A stretch of 64,000 nt of DNA from Runella aurantiaca. GTDB lineage: Bacteria; Bacteroidota; Bacteroidia; Cytophagales; Spirosomataceae. Of this stretch, positions 25,895 to 35,506 are shown one piece after another. Every line of letters starts with the position of its first letter. The stretch's first letter is position 1. The position numbers and the translations under genes were made by a program. The stretch is taken from NCBI RefSeq assembly GCF_003339505.1, contig NZ_QPIW01000034.1, positions 1 through 64,000 of the forward strand, in the 5' to 3' direction. Below the pieces are notes generated by a model. That model was not told where the DNA came from. It searched no databases and worked only from the letters and a program-made list of their open reading frames with translations.

Positions 25895-26935
25895 TTACAC
25901 CCCTTCAAACTGACGCAAAAAGCGTACATCATTTTCAGAGTATAGGCGTAGGTCACGAACGCCGTAGCGGAGCTGGGCAATGCGCTCAATGCCCATTCCG
26001 AAGGCAAAACCAGTGTATTCTTCGGGGTCGATGCCGCAGTTGGCCAAGACGTTGGGGTCTACCATGCCACTGCCAGCAATCTCTACCCAACCGGTTCCTT
26101 TAGATAAACGGTAGGTCTCTTCCGTGTCGGTTCCCAACCAAATGTCAATCTCGGCGCTTGGCTCCGTAAAGGGGAAGAACGACGGACGGAGACGTATTTT
26201 GACGTCTTTGTCAAACATCTCTTTGGAGAAGTGATAAAGCGTGTCTTTGAGGTCTTTGAAACTTACGTTTTTATCAATATACAAGCCTTCTACTTGGTGG
26301 AAAAAGCAGTGCGCGCGGGCCGAAATAGCTTCATTGCGGTACACTCGCCCTGGCATAATGGCGCGGATAGGCGGCTTTTGGCGTTCCATCATGCGGATTT
26401 GTACGTTTGAGGTATGTGTACGCAGGAGCATGTCTTGCGTGGGGGCTTCGGCATTTTTGGCCACGAAAAACGTGTCCTGCATTTCACGTGCGGGGTGGTT
26501 TTCGGGAAAATTGAGGGCCGTAAAATTGTACCAATCCGACTCAATCTCAGGGCCGTCGGCCACGCTGAAGCCCATGCGCTCAAAGATTTCGATGATTTTG
26601 GCGCGGGCCAAGGTGAGTGGGTGTATACTGCCGAGTTGATTAGGAACGACGGGCAAAGTTAAATCAACCGATGGGCCACTGGAGCCACCGTCATTGGCTT
26701 CAAATTCGGCCTGAATGACGGCGAAACGGTCGACGGCGAAATTTTTTAAAGCGTTCAATTCCTGACCTACAGCACGGCGCTCTTCTTTGGCAATGTCTTT
26801 CAGTCCTTCAAAAAGGGCTTCGACGACGCCTTTGCGTCCTACAAAGCGTTGACGATATTGTTCTAGTTGCTCCTTGGTGGCAACTTCAAACTGTTCTATT
26901 TCCTGAAATATCTCTTTGACTCGTTCGGTTAGCAT
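25895..26935 (-). CDS. pheS: phenylalanyl-tRNA synthetase alpha subunit
   Basis: Class II aminoacyl-tRNA synthetase subunit of 346 residues. The N-terminal coiled-coil (about 1-85; VEALFEGLKDIAKEERRAVG) is followed by the catalytic core with motif 1 (HPLTLARAKIIEIFERMGF), motif 2 (FHQVEGLYIDKN, after RTHTSNVQIR), and motif 3 (GFAFGMGIERIAQLRYG). The start at 26935 (MLTERVKEIF) is chosen over an upstream in-frame ATG because it gives the usual family length and leaves space for the upstream promoter-like element. The pheT gene is not adjacent. Confidence 0.96.
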   Translation of the reverse strand: MLTERVKEIFQEIEQFEVATKEQLEQYRQRFVGRKGVVEALFEGLKDIAKEERRAVGQELNALKNFAVDRFAVIQAEFEANDGGSSGPSVDLTLPVVPNQLGSIHPLTLARAKIIEIFERMGFSVADGPEIESDWYNFTALNFPENHPAREMQDTFFVAKNAEAPTQDMLLRTHTSNVQIRMMERQKPPIRAIMPGRVYRNEAISARAHCFFHQVEGLYIDKNVSFKDLKDTLYHFSKEMFDKDVKIRLRPSFFPFTEPSAEIDIWLGTDTEETYRLSKGTGWVEIAGSGMVDPNVLANCGIDPEEYTGFAFGMGIERIAQLRYGVRDLRLYSENDVRFLRQFEGV

Positions 26936-27006
26936 CGGGTGATTAGTGATTGGTGGGTAGTGCTTAGGGACAATTTCAGCACTCAATTAGCTTCAATAAT
27001 AGACTG

Positions 27007-27039
27007 CAAAGTTAAACATTCTTCCCAACTAACCACAAA
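27007..27039 (-). promoter_or_regulatory. candidate promoter of pheS
   Basis: On the minus strand TTTG (27036-27039) and TAACTTTG (27007-27014) are spaced 21 bases apart, matching the Bacteroidota -33/-7 pattern, about 72 bases before the pheS start. Confidence 0.5.
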
Positions 27040-27059
27040 CCACCAATCACTGATTACTA

Positions 27060-28676
27060 CTAATTACTGCCCGATACTTTTCCTGTTTTTTGGGGAATGC
27101 CCGGCTGAGTAATTTCAAAATTCTCTTCTTTTTTGGCATCGGCGACAATCTTACGCACGTCGGCCAGCAGTTTTTTGGCATCGTACACCACGCCATCTTT
27201 GACGGTGTATTTTACGCCACCCACGCGCGTCACTTCATTTTTTTCATTGAGACGAATGGCTCCCGTTCCGTAAAGCGTTTTCAGGTTGGCGAGCGGATTT
27301 TCTTCGGTAATCACAAAATCGGCCAGTTTTCCTACTTCTACCGAGCCAATATCTTTGGACATGCCGAGGGCTTCTGCTCCTTTGAGCGTGGCGGCCCGGA
27401 TGATTTCCATGGGATGGAATCCTGCTTCGCGGAGCAATTCTAGTTCACGGATGTAGGCAAAACCGTATAATTGATAAATAAAGCCCGAATCAGAACCTGT
27501 GGTAACCCGGCCACCACGATTTTTGTATTCGTTGATAAACGCCATCCAAAGACGATAATTTTCTTTCCATGCTACTTCCTGCTCCGTGCCCCAGTTGTGC
27601 CAATACGACCCATGAGAGATGCGGCTGGGACCATAAAAGCGCCACAGAGAAGGCAGCGTGTATTCCTCATGCCATTCGGCGCGGCGGGCCAGCATTAGTT
27701 CGCGGTTGGCTTCGTAGATGTTGAAGGTGGGGTCAATGGTGAAATCCAGTTTCAACATTTCGTCCATCACCTGATTCCATTTTTCGGTACCAGGTTTAGC
27801 CGCTTGTTTCCAGAGTTTGCCGGCTTCTTCAAAACGGTTTTGCTCGTTGTTGTAGTTATAATCCGTTGGGTAATTTTGGAGGGTTTTATCGTCAAATAGT
27901 GCTTCTGGCAGGCCGTACCAGTGCTCCATGCTCGTTAGGCCAGCTCTAGCGGTGGCCAAGGCATTCATGCGCCCCACTTCGGTTTGGGCGTGGTGGGCGG
28001 CTGAGCCAAGCCCCAGTTTTTTGTTTTCGTCGAGGGCAGCCTTAAACACTTCGGGTTCGGCACCGAAGAATTTGATGCCGTCAGCGCCTTTTTTGGCATT
28101 TTGGCGTACCCATTCACGAGCTTGTTCGGGCGTAGATATAAAGTCGGCAGCTCCTTGTCCGAAAACGGTGTAGGCTTTGATGCGCGGAGCAGTAATCAGA
28201 TTTTTGGCGCTTTTTTCTTTTTGGTCTAGCACCCAGTCCAGTCCATTACCGCAAGATGGGTCGCGGATGGTCGTGACTCCGTGCGCCATCCAGAGTTTAA
28301 ACACATATTCGGCATTGGCTCCCTGCTGTACACCGCCGATGTGGCCGTGCATATCTACAAAGCCTGGCATGAGGTACATGCCTTGGCAATTCATTTCTTT
28401 GTCGCCCGGGTTGGCTTTTACGCCATTTTTGGGGTCAGCGGGCATTCCTGGATAACCTGCTTGACGAATTTGGGCAATGCGGTTGTTTTCAACCACAATA
28501 TCCATGGGACCAATTGGGGGTGAACCTGTGCTGTTGATGATGGTTACACCTCTGATGATGAGTCGTTTGTGAGGGCCGTCTCCTTCGGATCGGTTGGGTG
28601 CTTTTTGCACTTGGGCCAAAATAGGGAGTGAAACTTGGGCGATAAGGAAGAACAATAAGAAGAAAAGCTTTTTCAT
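27060..28676 (-). CDS. exported amidohydrolase
   Basis: Metal-dependent hydrolase of 538 residues with a signal peptide (MKKLFFLLFFLIAQVSLPILAQ), so it acts outside the cytoplasm. The amidohydrolase landmarks are the N-terminal beta-sandwich (IVVENNRIAQIRQAGYPG), the first metal site MPGFVDMHGHIGG, a likely general base region GSDSGFIYQLYG, and the closing sandwich VEVGKLADFVITEENPLANL. Such secreted members often act on peptides, cyclic imides or Xaa-Pro derivatives, but the substrate is not predictable from these motifs. Start set at 28676 to open with the signal peptide. It lies downstream of hpf but behind a terminator, so it is probably transcribed separately. Confidence 0.85.
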   Translation of the reverse strand: MKKLFFLLFFLIAQVSLPILAQVQKAPNRSEGDGPHKRLIIRGVTIINSTGSPPIGPMDIVVENNRIAQIRQAGYPGMPADPKNGVKANPGDKEMNCQGMYLMPGFVDMHGHIGGVQQGANAEYVFKLWMAHGVTTIRDPSCGNGLDWVLDQKEKSAKNLITAPRIKAYTVFGQGAADFISTPEQAREWVRQNAKKGADGIKFFGAEPEVFKAALDENKKLGLGSAAHHAQTEVGRMNALATARAGLTSMEHWYGLPEALFDDKTLQNYPTDYNYNNEQNRFEEAGKLWKQAAKPGTEKWNQVMDEMLKLDFTIDPTFNIYEANRELMLARRAEWHEEYTLPSLWRFYGPSRISHGSYWHNWGTEQEVAWKENYRLWMAFINEYKNRGGRVTTGSDSGFIYQLYGFAYIRELELLREAGFHPMEIIRAATLKGAEALGMSKDIGSVEVGKLADFVITEENPLANLKTLYGTGAIRLNEKNEVTRVGGVKYTVKDGVVYDAKKLLADVRKIVADAKKEENFEITQPGIPQKTGKVSGSN

Positions 28677-28756
28677 AAAGGAAGTTGGGGTAGATGGAGT
28701 GTAATGGTATTCCAAAGTTAATCAAGATTAAAGACTTTTGGGCGATGAAGCCCAAC

Positions 28757-28791
28757 AAAAAGGGCGAATACCCGTCGTATTCGCCCTTTTT
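28757..28791 (-). terminator. intrinsic terminator after hpf
   Basis: A 15-base perfect stem (28757-28771 with 28777-28791) with a 5-base loop and A/T runs at both ends, placed 17 bases after the hpf stop on the minus strand. Confidence 0.85.
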
Positions 28792-28807
28792 ATGAATGTA
28801 GCCTTAT

Positions 28808-29185
28808 CTAAATCTCCTCAATTTCTATTTCTTCGGCTACTTCTGAGCCATTGGTAGTGGCTTCTTTGATGGTTTTGTTTTCTACTTCTTGCCGTTTGGC
28901 TTTGTATTTTTTTATCTGAATTTTGAGGGCCTCAAGGGCCAAATCGGTGGCTTCTTCAAAGCTTTTGCCACTTTCTTTGACAAATAGTTCTGCATTGGGA
29001 ACCTTGATTTTGACTTCTAAAACTTTATTTTTGACTTTACTGCTTTCACTTTTATCTAATCGGAGGTATACTTCACCACTGGTTATTCGGTCATAAAATG
29101 TTTCGAGTTTTTCTAGTTTCTTTTCAATAAATTCGAGCAATTTTGAATCTGCGTCGAAGTGGATCGCGTGCACTTGAAGTCTCAT
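28808..29185 (-). CDS. hpf: ribosome hibernation-promoting factor
   Basis: Small cytoplasmic protein of 125 residues. The first 100 residues follow the S30AE/HPF fold (MRLQVHAIHFDADSKLLEFI, then YLRLDKSESSKVKNKVLEVK, and SFEEATDLALEALKIQIKKYKAKRQ). This is the short type without the C-terminal dimerisation domain. The family binds idle ribosomes and keeps them inactive in stationary phase. The last 25 residues are an acidic tail (GSEVAEEIEIEEI), unusual for the short form. Terminators lie on both sides, so it is a one-gene transcript. Confidence 0.92.
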   Translation of the reverse strand: MRLQVHAIHFDADSKLLEFIEKKLEKLETFYDRITSGEVYLRLDKSESSKVKNKVLEVKIKVPNAELFVKESGKSFEEATDLALEALKIQIKKYKAKRQEVENKTIKEATTNGSEVAEEIEIEEI

Positions 29186-29246
29186 AATTACGCACAGTTT
29201 TAGTTTAACAATTAATTGACAATCGTATTTGTGGACTCAAAAGGGG

Positions 29247-29279
29247 AAAAAATAGCGGTCTGCATCGCCAGACCGCTAT
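29247..29279 (-). terminator. intrinsic terminator after kduI
   Basis: An 11-base stem (29252-29262 with 29269-29279) followed on the minus strand by six T residues. It lies about 90 bases past the kduI stop and before hpf. Confidence 0.75.
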
Positions 29280-29372
29280 CTCTAAAATTGAAGTCTACCT
29301 TCAACGATTGTAAATCTAAACTGTGTGTTTTTTTCTTAAAAACCAAGCATTCCGGTTAGTTTTTTTGAAATT

Positions 29373-30209
29373 TTATTTTATTTCACTCATTGTCAGCATA
29401 TCCATATCCGTGAAGGAATAATTTTCTCCCGCCATTGCCCACAGAAACGAATAACTGGTGGTTCCGGCTCCGGCGTGGATGGACCACGGAGGAGAAATAA
29501 TGGCCTGCTCGTTGGCTACTACCAAGTGGCGGGTTTCTTCGGGTGCCCCCATAAAATGGAAAATACGCTGGTCTTCTTCCATGTCAAAGTAGACGTAAAT
29601 TTCGGAACGGCGGTCGTGAACATGTGGCGGCATGGTGTTCCAAACACTGCTGTACTTCATGGCCGTCATGCCCATCACGAGTTGGCAGCTTTCCAAGCCG
29701 CCCGCGTGGATGTACTTATAAATAGTACGGGTATTGGCTTTTTCGGGAGAGCCCATGTCTACGGGCATGGCGTCGGCGGCTTTCATCAGAGCCGTTGGCA
29801 CAAGACGATGCGCGGGAGTCGAAATCAGAATAAACTTAGCGGGAAACTCTGGGTCCAAACTCTTGAAAGAAACCATTTTATGGCCTTTTCCTACGTACAG
29901 ACAGTCGCGTTTTTGAAGCGTAAAAAGTTCTTCTCCTACCATCACAAACCCATCGCCACCCACGTTGAGAATACCTAATTCGCGGCGTTCGAGAAAATAA
30001 TCAGCGCGGAGTTCCTCATAAACGGGTAGTTTATGCAATTGCCCTACGGGCTTAATTCCTCCCACAATCATGCGGTCATAGTGGGAATAAACGAAATGGA
30101 ACTGATCCGGAACGAATAGTTTCTCCATTAAAAATTCCTCGCGGATTCGGTGCGTATCGTAACTTTTGAAATCCGTCGGATTGGTAGCATGTCGAACTTG
30201 GATGTGCAT
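29373..30209 (-). CDS. kduI: 5-dehydro-4-deoxy-D-glucuronate isomerase
   Basis: Cytoplasmic cupin-fold isomerase of 278 residues. It converts 5-keto-4-deoxyuronate (DKI) to 2,5-diketo-3-deoxygluconate in the breakdown of unsaturated pectin or glycosaminoglycan products. Family features are the opening MHIQVRHATNPTDFKSYDT, the zinc-binding stretch NTMPPHVHDRRSEIYVYFDM, and AIISPPWSIHAGAGTTSYSFLWAMAGEN. Length is typical. It lies about 10 kb from the uronate operon and carries its own terminator; its upstream neighbour is a nucleotide-sugar epimerase 74 bases away. KduD, the next enzyme, is not in the window. Confidence 0.95.
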   Translation of the reverse strand: MHIQVRHATNPTDFKSYDTHRIREEFLMEKLFVPDQFHFVYSHYDRMIVGGIKPVGQLHKLPVYEELRADYFLERRELGILNVGGDGFVMVGEELFTLQKRDCLYVGKGHKMVSFKSLDPEFPAKFILISTPAHRLVPTALMKAADAMPVDMGSPEKANTRTIYKYIHAGGLESCQLVMGMTAMKYSSVWNTMPPHVHDRRSEIYVYFDMEEDQRIFHFMGAPEETRHLVVANEQAIISPPWSIHAGAGTTSYSFLWAMAGENYSFTDMDMLTMSEIK

Positions 30210-30283
30210 AAGAGTAATGTGTATTGAGTAAAGAGTCGTGAGCAGTTAAGCAATAGCATATACCCGCTCGCTAAACCAGCGAC

Positions 30284-31345
30284 TTATTTTAGGATTGGTG
30301 CTAAAGCAACGTGATTTTGGTCCAACCATTCTGTAATATCTTCCACAATCTGGCGTACCCCAATCTGAGGCGCCCAACCAGTGAGCCGTGTTACTTTCGA
30401 ATTGTCGGTAATATACAGGCGAATATCTGCCGTGCGGGTTTCGGCCACTTGTTTGATAGGGATGGTCTTGCCCGTTACTTCCTGACAGATTTTGGTGAGT
30501 TCTTGCAAGGAAGTGCTGCTTTCGTTTCCTCCGCCCGCATTGAGAATTTCACCGTTTACTTTTTCCAAATTATGCAATTGCCAGTCAATCAAACGGTATA
30601 AATCCGCCACGTGCAGCATATCACGGGTTTGTTTGCCCGTGCCACCGTAGCCAAAATACCCCAGTTGTTGTTCCCAATAATGTTTTGCAATCCAAAGAAC
30701 CATCACGCCTTGGTCTACTTTGCCCATTTGCCATGGGCCCGTAATCACGCCGCAGCGATTGATGACGGTCTGTAAACCATAAAATTCATTGTATTCCTGA
30801 ATGATTAATTCCGAAGCTAGTTTGGTGGTTCCGTACAAAGAACGGGCGCCCTCCAACGGAAAATCTTCGGCAATTCCTTTGGATGAAACCCCTTTAACGG
30901 GTTGTTCATCGGTCAATTCAAACCGGGTTTCAGATTCAGTAAAATTGAGTTTTTCAATGGTCTTGATGGGATATACCCGGCTCGTGGATAAGAAAATGAA
31001 TTTCGCGCGGTGTTTGAGGGCGTAATTCAGGCAATTGACGGTACCGAAAAGGTTGGTATTTATTAAGTAATCGGGCGTTCCATCCAATCCTGCCAAAACC
31101 GAAGGCTCGGCAGATGCTTCAATCACAACGTCTACGGCTGGTAGCGAATCAAAATCTTCTTTGTTGCGAATGTCACCGTGAACGTACGTGATTCCGAGTT
31201 GGGAAATGCGCGCTACGTTGAGTTCTGAACCTTTTCGTTTTAGGTTATCTAAACAATAAATTTCGTAAGAAGGATAGTTGGTTTTCAATGCTATCGCTAA
31301 CGAAGAGCCTACAAAGCCGGCGCCGCCGGTAATCAAAATTTTCAT
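30284..31345 (-). CDS. NAD-dependent sugar-nucleotide epimerase (CDP-paratose 2-epimerase-like)
   Basis: Extended short-chain dehydrogenase/reductase of 353 residues. The nucleotide-binding site is TGGAGFVGSSLA, a catalytic YxxxK occurs as YGTTK, and LSTSRVYP and RCGVITGPWQMGKVDQGV complete the core. The latter segment is typical of CDP-paratose (tyvelose) 2-epimerases and close relatives, which remodel deoxysugars of surface polysaccharides. The last 100 residues with LNAGGGNESSTSLQELTKIC are also typical. It follows the tandem kup genes by 7 bases and may be co-transcribed with them, an odd pairing. The substrate is inferred only from sequence resemblance. Confidence 0.8.
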   Translation of the reverse strand: MKILITGGAGFVGSSLAIALKTNYPSYEIYCLDNLKRKGSELNVARISQLGITYVHGDIRNKEDFDSLPAVDVVIEASAEPSVLAGLDGTPDYLINTNLFGTVNCLNYALKHRAKFIFLSTSRVYPIKTIEKLNFTESETRFELTDEQPVKGVSSKGIAEDFPLEGARSLYGTTKLASELIIQEYNEFYGLQTVINRCGVITGPWQMGKVDQGVMVLWIAKHYWEQQLGYFGYGGTGKQTRDMLHVADLYRLIDWQLHNLEKVNGEILNAGGGNESSTSLQELTKICQEVTGKTIPIKQVAETRTADIRLYITDNSKVTRLTGWAPQIGVRQIVEDITEWLDQNHVALAPILK

Positions 31346-31352
31346 GGTCTAT

Positions 31353-33308
31353 TTAATTATATCTTCTTTTGAGCAGGACATTTTCTACGGGCTGAATGAC
31401 CAACGGCACTTTTTCAATCTTCACGGCACTGGCGTCTAGTCCAAACCATTTGTCTTCGCCAGGGGTGAATTGTTTGATGAAAAAATACGCCTGCATGATG
31501 ATTCGTTCAAACAAAGGTAATTCGTTTTCGTAAGACAAAAACTTTTCCAGTACTACAAACCTAAAATCGCCCACTACATTGTGTCTATTGAGTGACTCAT
31601 AGCGGCTGGTGATATCCACTTCTTTGTTCTTGACCATTTCTTCAATCACCTTCCGAAGGTATAGATTGATTCGTTGTTCTACCCGGAAACCCAGATAGAA
31701 ATTAACTTTGACGACATCGTCAGATTCGATGATGTTGACTTTGTACTCCATTGTGTAAGGGTCGTCGGTGGTATCAACGTGTACAAACCAATAGATATCG
31801 GCCCGTTTGGGGCGTTTTTGGAAGATAGAATAAATCACTTTTGACTCAATTTCGCTTATGCGCGAAGCACTCGACATAAACACCAAGTGAGTGGCGTATT
31901 TGGGAATGCTTACGTCGCGGCTGAGTTCTTTCAATGATTCCAGAAATCTTTCTAGCTTAACGTACTCGGTCAATTGTTGCTTGATAAAAAACGAATTATA
32001 CCAAATGACCATCAAAGAAACAATGGCACCGCCGATAATTAATGACACCCATCCGCCATGTGTAAATTTGAGCAGATTTGCCACCAAAAATGAACCTTCG
32101 ATTCCTAAATAGAGCACAAAAAACAGCACAATTCCCCAGGCATTATAGCGCCGGGCGTATAAGTAGTAAGACATCAAGAGTGTGGTCATCAGCATGGTCA
32201 GCGTAATGGCTAAGCCGTAGGCCGCTTCCATGCGAGAAGATTCCTTGAAATATAAAACAACCCCGACGCACCCTGCCCAAAGAAGCCAATTGACGCTCGG
32301 AACGTACAATTGCCCTTTTTGGAGACTTGGGTAGCGAAGCCTTACTTTGGGCCAAAAATTGAGGCGTATTGCTTCGCTGACCAAAGTAAAAGAACCTGTA
32401 ATCAAAGCCTGACTCGCAATAATCGCCGCCATGGTAGCGATGCAGATGCCCGGAAGTAAAAACCAGTCGGGCATAAGGTCATAAAAAGGATTACGGGTGC
32501 CCAAAGGCTGTCCTTTTATGCTTAGTAAATACGCGCCTTGGCCGAGGTAATTCAGAAAAAGGGCGGCTTTTACAAATACCCAACTCACCCGAATGTTGCC
32601 TCGCCCGCAGTGACCAAGGTCAGAGTAAAGCGCTTCGGCCCCAGTGGTACAGAGAAATACCGCTCCCAAAAGCCAAAAACCTTCTGGATATTCAAACAGC
32701 AACCAATAACCATAATAAGGGTTAAAGCATTTGAGCACTTCGGGGGCGTCGCTGATGTGAATGAAACCCAAAGTTGCCAGCATCAAAAACCAAATAAGCA
32801 TGATTGGTCCAAAAGCCCGACCTACTACGCTTGTGCCAAAACCCTGAATTAAAAAAAGAGCCGATAGAATCGCAATGACAATTGGAATGGTCTGCAACTC
32901 AGGGTAAATAATTTTTAGCCCTTCAATAGCCGACGAAACGGAGATGGGAGGGGTAATGATGCCGTCGGCCAATAATGCCGCCCCGCCAATCATGGCTGGA
33001 ATCGTAATCCATTTGGCGTGCCGGCGCACCAGAGCGTAAAGCGCAAAAATACCTCCTTCGCCCCGGTTGTCGGCTCGAAGAATCAGAATGACGTATTTAA
33101 AGGTAGTTTGAAGGGTGAGCGTCCAAAATACCAAAGAAAGTGCGCCTAAAATTTCGTTTTCTTCGATGGGTTTGGTAGTTCCGGTGACAGCCTTCATAAC
33201 ATAAAGGGGAGAGGTACCGATATCTCCGTAAATAATACCGAGGGCAATCAGTAGCCCGGCTGCCGTGACTTTGGAGTTGTCGTGCCGGTGGGCGTCGTTA
33301 GATTCCAT
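31353..33308 (-). CDS. kup: KUP family potassium uptake protein, copy 2 of tandem
   Basis: Membrane transporter of 651 residues for proton-coupled K+ uptake. The N-terminal half carries about twelve helices with family motifs LGIIYGDIGTSPLYVM, RADNRGEGGIFALYALVRR, and GGAALLADGIITPPISVSSA; the soluble C-terminal domain reads FLESLKELSRDVSIPKYATH. It is very close to the next gene upstream: the C-terminal domains are almost superimposable, including VFMS.ASR.SEVESK. The two probably arose by recent duplication. It lies 17 bases after the first copy. Regulation is unknown; no riboswitch was recognised in the leader. Confidence 0.93.
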   Translation of the reverse strand: MESNDAHRHDNSKVTAAGLLIALGIIYGDIGTSPLYVMKAVTGTTKPIEENEILGALSLVFWTLTLQTTFKYVILILRADNRGEGGIFALYALVRRHAKWITIPAMIGGAALLADGIITPPISVSSAIEGLKIIYPELQTIPIVIAILSALFLIQGFGTSVVGRAFGPIMLIWFLMLATLGFIHISDAPEVLKCFNPYYGYWLLFEYPEGFWLLGAVFLCTTGAEALYSDLGHCGRGNIRVSWVFVKAALFLNYLGQGAYLLSIKGQPLGTRNPFYDLMPDWFLLPGICIATMAAIIASQALITGSFTLVSEAIRLNFWPKVRLRYPSLQKGQLYVPSVNWLLWAGCVGVVLYFKESSRMEAAYGLAITLTMLMTTLLMSYYLYARRYNAWGIVLFFVLYLGIEGSFLVANLLKFTHGGWVSLIIGGAIVSLMVIWYNSFFIKQQLTEYVKLERFLESLKELSRDVSIPKYATHLVFMSSASRISEIESKVIYSIFQKRPKRADIYWFVHVDTTDDPYTMEYKVNIIESDDVVKVNFYLGFRVEQRINLYLRKVIEEMVKNKEVDITSRYESLNRHNVVGDFRFVVLEKFLSYENELPLFERIIMQAYFFIKQFTPGEDKWFGLDASAVKIEKVPLVIQPVENVLLKRRYN

Positions 33309-33325
33309 ATATATTTGGTTAAAAA

Positions 33326-35275
33326 TTAGCCATAAATCCGTTGCAGATTTACCTTGTCTATGGCCCTGATGATGAGCGGGACTTTTTCGATTTTTACGGC
33401 ACTGCTATCCAACCCAAACCACTTGTCTTCACTGTTGGTAAAGCTTTTGATAAAGAAGTACGCTTTCATAATAAGCTGCTCAAAAATGGGTAACTCATTT
33501 TCATACGAAAGGAATTTTTCCAACACAACAAAGCGGAAATCGCCGATAACGTTGTGGCGGTGCAGTGATTCGTAACGGCTGGTAATGTCTACTTCTTTGT
33601 TTTTTACCATGTCTTCGATGATACGGCGCAAGTAGAGGTTTATGCGTTGTTCGATTCGAAAGCCCAGCCGGAAAGTGACTTTGATGACATCGTCGGGTTC
33701 AATGACGTCGACTTTGTATTGCATTGTGTAAGGTTCATCGGTCGTGTCAACGTGGACAAACCAGTATATATCGGCCCGTTTGGGGCGTTTTTCGAAAATT
33801 GAATAAATAATTTTAGATTCAACTTCACTCGTACGCGAAGCATTTGACATAAACACTAGGTGCGTGGCGTATTTGGGGATGCTTACGTCGCGGCTGAGTT
33901 CTTTGAGTGCATCAATGTACGTAGCAAGTTTGGTATATTCCGTCAACTGTGCTTTGATTTGGCCCGCTTTGAGCCAGATAAACATAACCGTAGCGAGAAT
34001 GGTGCAAATCAATACCGACACCCAACCTCCGTGCGCAAATTTCTCTAAGTTGGCGAGCATAAAAGCGCTTTCTACCGCAAAATACACCACCAAAAATACA
34101 ATGACCAGCCACATATTGTAGCGATGTGTATAGAGATAGTAAGACATCAGTAGCGTGTCTACGAGCATGGTGAGTGTGATGGCCAAACCATAGGCGGCTT
34201 CCATGTTTGTGGAGCGCTTGAAATACAGCACCACAGCCACGCAACCGATAAAGAGAAGCAGGTTAATGCTAGGCACATACAATTGCCCCTTTTGGGCTGA
34301 AGGGTATTTAAGTTTGATTTTGGGCCAAAAATTGAGGCGAATAGCCTCGCTGACCAACGTAAACGAACCCGTAATCAACGCTTGACTGGCGATGATAGCG
34401 GCCATGGTAGCAATGGCAATACCAGGCAATAAAAACCAGTCTGGCATGAGTTCATAAAAAGGCTTACGGCCGTTGAGGTACTGGCCATTGTGTGCCATCA
34501 GCCATGCAGATTGACCAAAATAATTGAGCAATAAAGTGAATTTTACAAATACCCAACTTATCCGAATGTTTCCCCGCCCGCAGTGGCCCAAGTCGGAATA
34601 CAGTGCTTCGGCTCCCGTGGTACAGAGAAAAACGGCTCCTAAAAGTGCAAATCCTCCGGGATGTTCAACCAACAATTGATAGGCATAATAAGGGTTGAGG
34701 GCTTTGATAACCAATGGGTTTTGGATAACGTGAGAAAATCCCAAAATACCCAAGGTGGAGAACCAAACCAACATGATAGGCCCGAAAGCCCCGCCCACTA
34801 CCTTTGTTCCAAAAACCTGAATGAGAAACAAAACCGCCAAAATGACCAGTACAATCGGTACGGTCTGAATGTTGGGATATAAAATCTCCAATCCTTCGAC
34901 CGCCGAAGAAACCGAAATCGGTGGACAAATAATACCGTCGGCCAAGAGCGCTGCGCCCCCAATCATGGTAGGAATGGTGAGCCACTTGGCATGACGTCGT
35001 ACCAACGCAAAAAGTGCTAATGTTCCGCCTTCACCACGGTTGTCGGCCCGTAGAATTAATACGACATATTTGATGGTTGTTTGCAGCGTGAGCGTCCAGA
35101 ATACGCACGAGAGCGCACCCAATACAACCTCTTCATTGATCCTGCTTTTACCGATGATGGCTTGCATTACGTACAATGGAGAGGTTCCAATGTCTCCATA
35201 CACAATCCCCAATGCAACCAATAACCCAGCGCCTGAGATTTTGTCTAAATTGTGGTGACCGTTACCTTGTTCCAT
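33326..35275 (-). CDS. kup: KUP family potassium uptake protein, copy 1 of tandem
   Basis: Membrane transporter of 649 residues, first gene of a kup-kup-epimerase row. It has the family opening ALGIVYGDIGTSPLYVMQA, RADNRGEGGTLALFALVRRH, and GGAALLADGIICPPISVSSA, about twelve hydrophobic helices and the soluble C-terminal region LKELSRDVSIPKYATHLV. The two copies differ most in the final helices and the loops near residues 380-450. An exact -7-like element (TATATTTG on the minus strand, 35392-35399) lies about 120 bases upstream without a clear -33 box. The 231-base gap before it holds nothing else recognised. Confidence 0.93.
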   Translation of the reverse strand: MEQGNGHHNLDKISGAGLLVALGIVYGDIGTSPLYVMQAIIGKSRINEEVVLGALSCVFWTLTLQTTIKYVVLILRADNRGEGGTLALFALVRRHAKWLTIPTMIGGAALLADGIICPPISVSSAVEGLEILYPNIQTVPIVLVILAVLFLIQVFGTKVVGGAFGPIMLVWFSTLGILGFSHVIQNPLVIKALNPYYAYQLLVEHPGGFALLGAVFLCTTGAEALYSDLGHCGRGNIRISWVFVKFTLLLNYFGQSAWLMAHNGQYLNGRKPFYELMPDWFLLPGIAIATMAAIIASQALITGSFTLVSEAIRLNFWPKIKLKYPSAQKGQLYVPSINLLLFIGCVAVVLYFKRSTNMEAAYGLAITLTMLVDTLLMSYYLYTHRYNMWLVIVFLVVYFAVESAFMLANLEKFAHGGWVSVLICTILATVMFIWLKAGQIKAQLTEYTKLATYIDALKELSRDVSIPKYATHLVFMSNASRTSEVESKIIYSIFEKRPKRADIYWFVHVDTTDEPYTMQYKVDVIEPDDVIKVTFRLGFRIEQRINLYLRRIIEDMVKNKEVDITSRYESLHRHNVIGDFRFVVLEKFLSYENELPIFEQLIMKAYFFIKSFTNSEDKWFGLDSSAVKIEKVPLIIRAIDKVNLQRIYG

Positions 35276-35506
35276 GAAAATCGTTTGTTCTATATAATGA
35301 TAGGAAGCACTGGTTATGAAGCAGGGATGTATGTCTAATTTTAAATCGCTTTTAGAACGTGGGTTTCCGCAGATTTGGTGAAAAAGTCGGACAAATATAA
35401 ATGCTTGGGCTATCCGTTGTTCTCAGAGGCCCAAAATTATTCACTAATCTGATAAGAATCAGCCAATATGGTAACGCCTAAGGCGTTTGAAGCGGCGAAA
35501 AAATAC

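Noticed and set aside
35276-35506. Possible K+ or c-di-AMP riboswitch in the kup leader
   Set aside because: No conserved core of known riboswitch classes could be recognised by eye.
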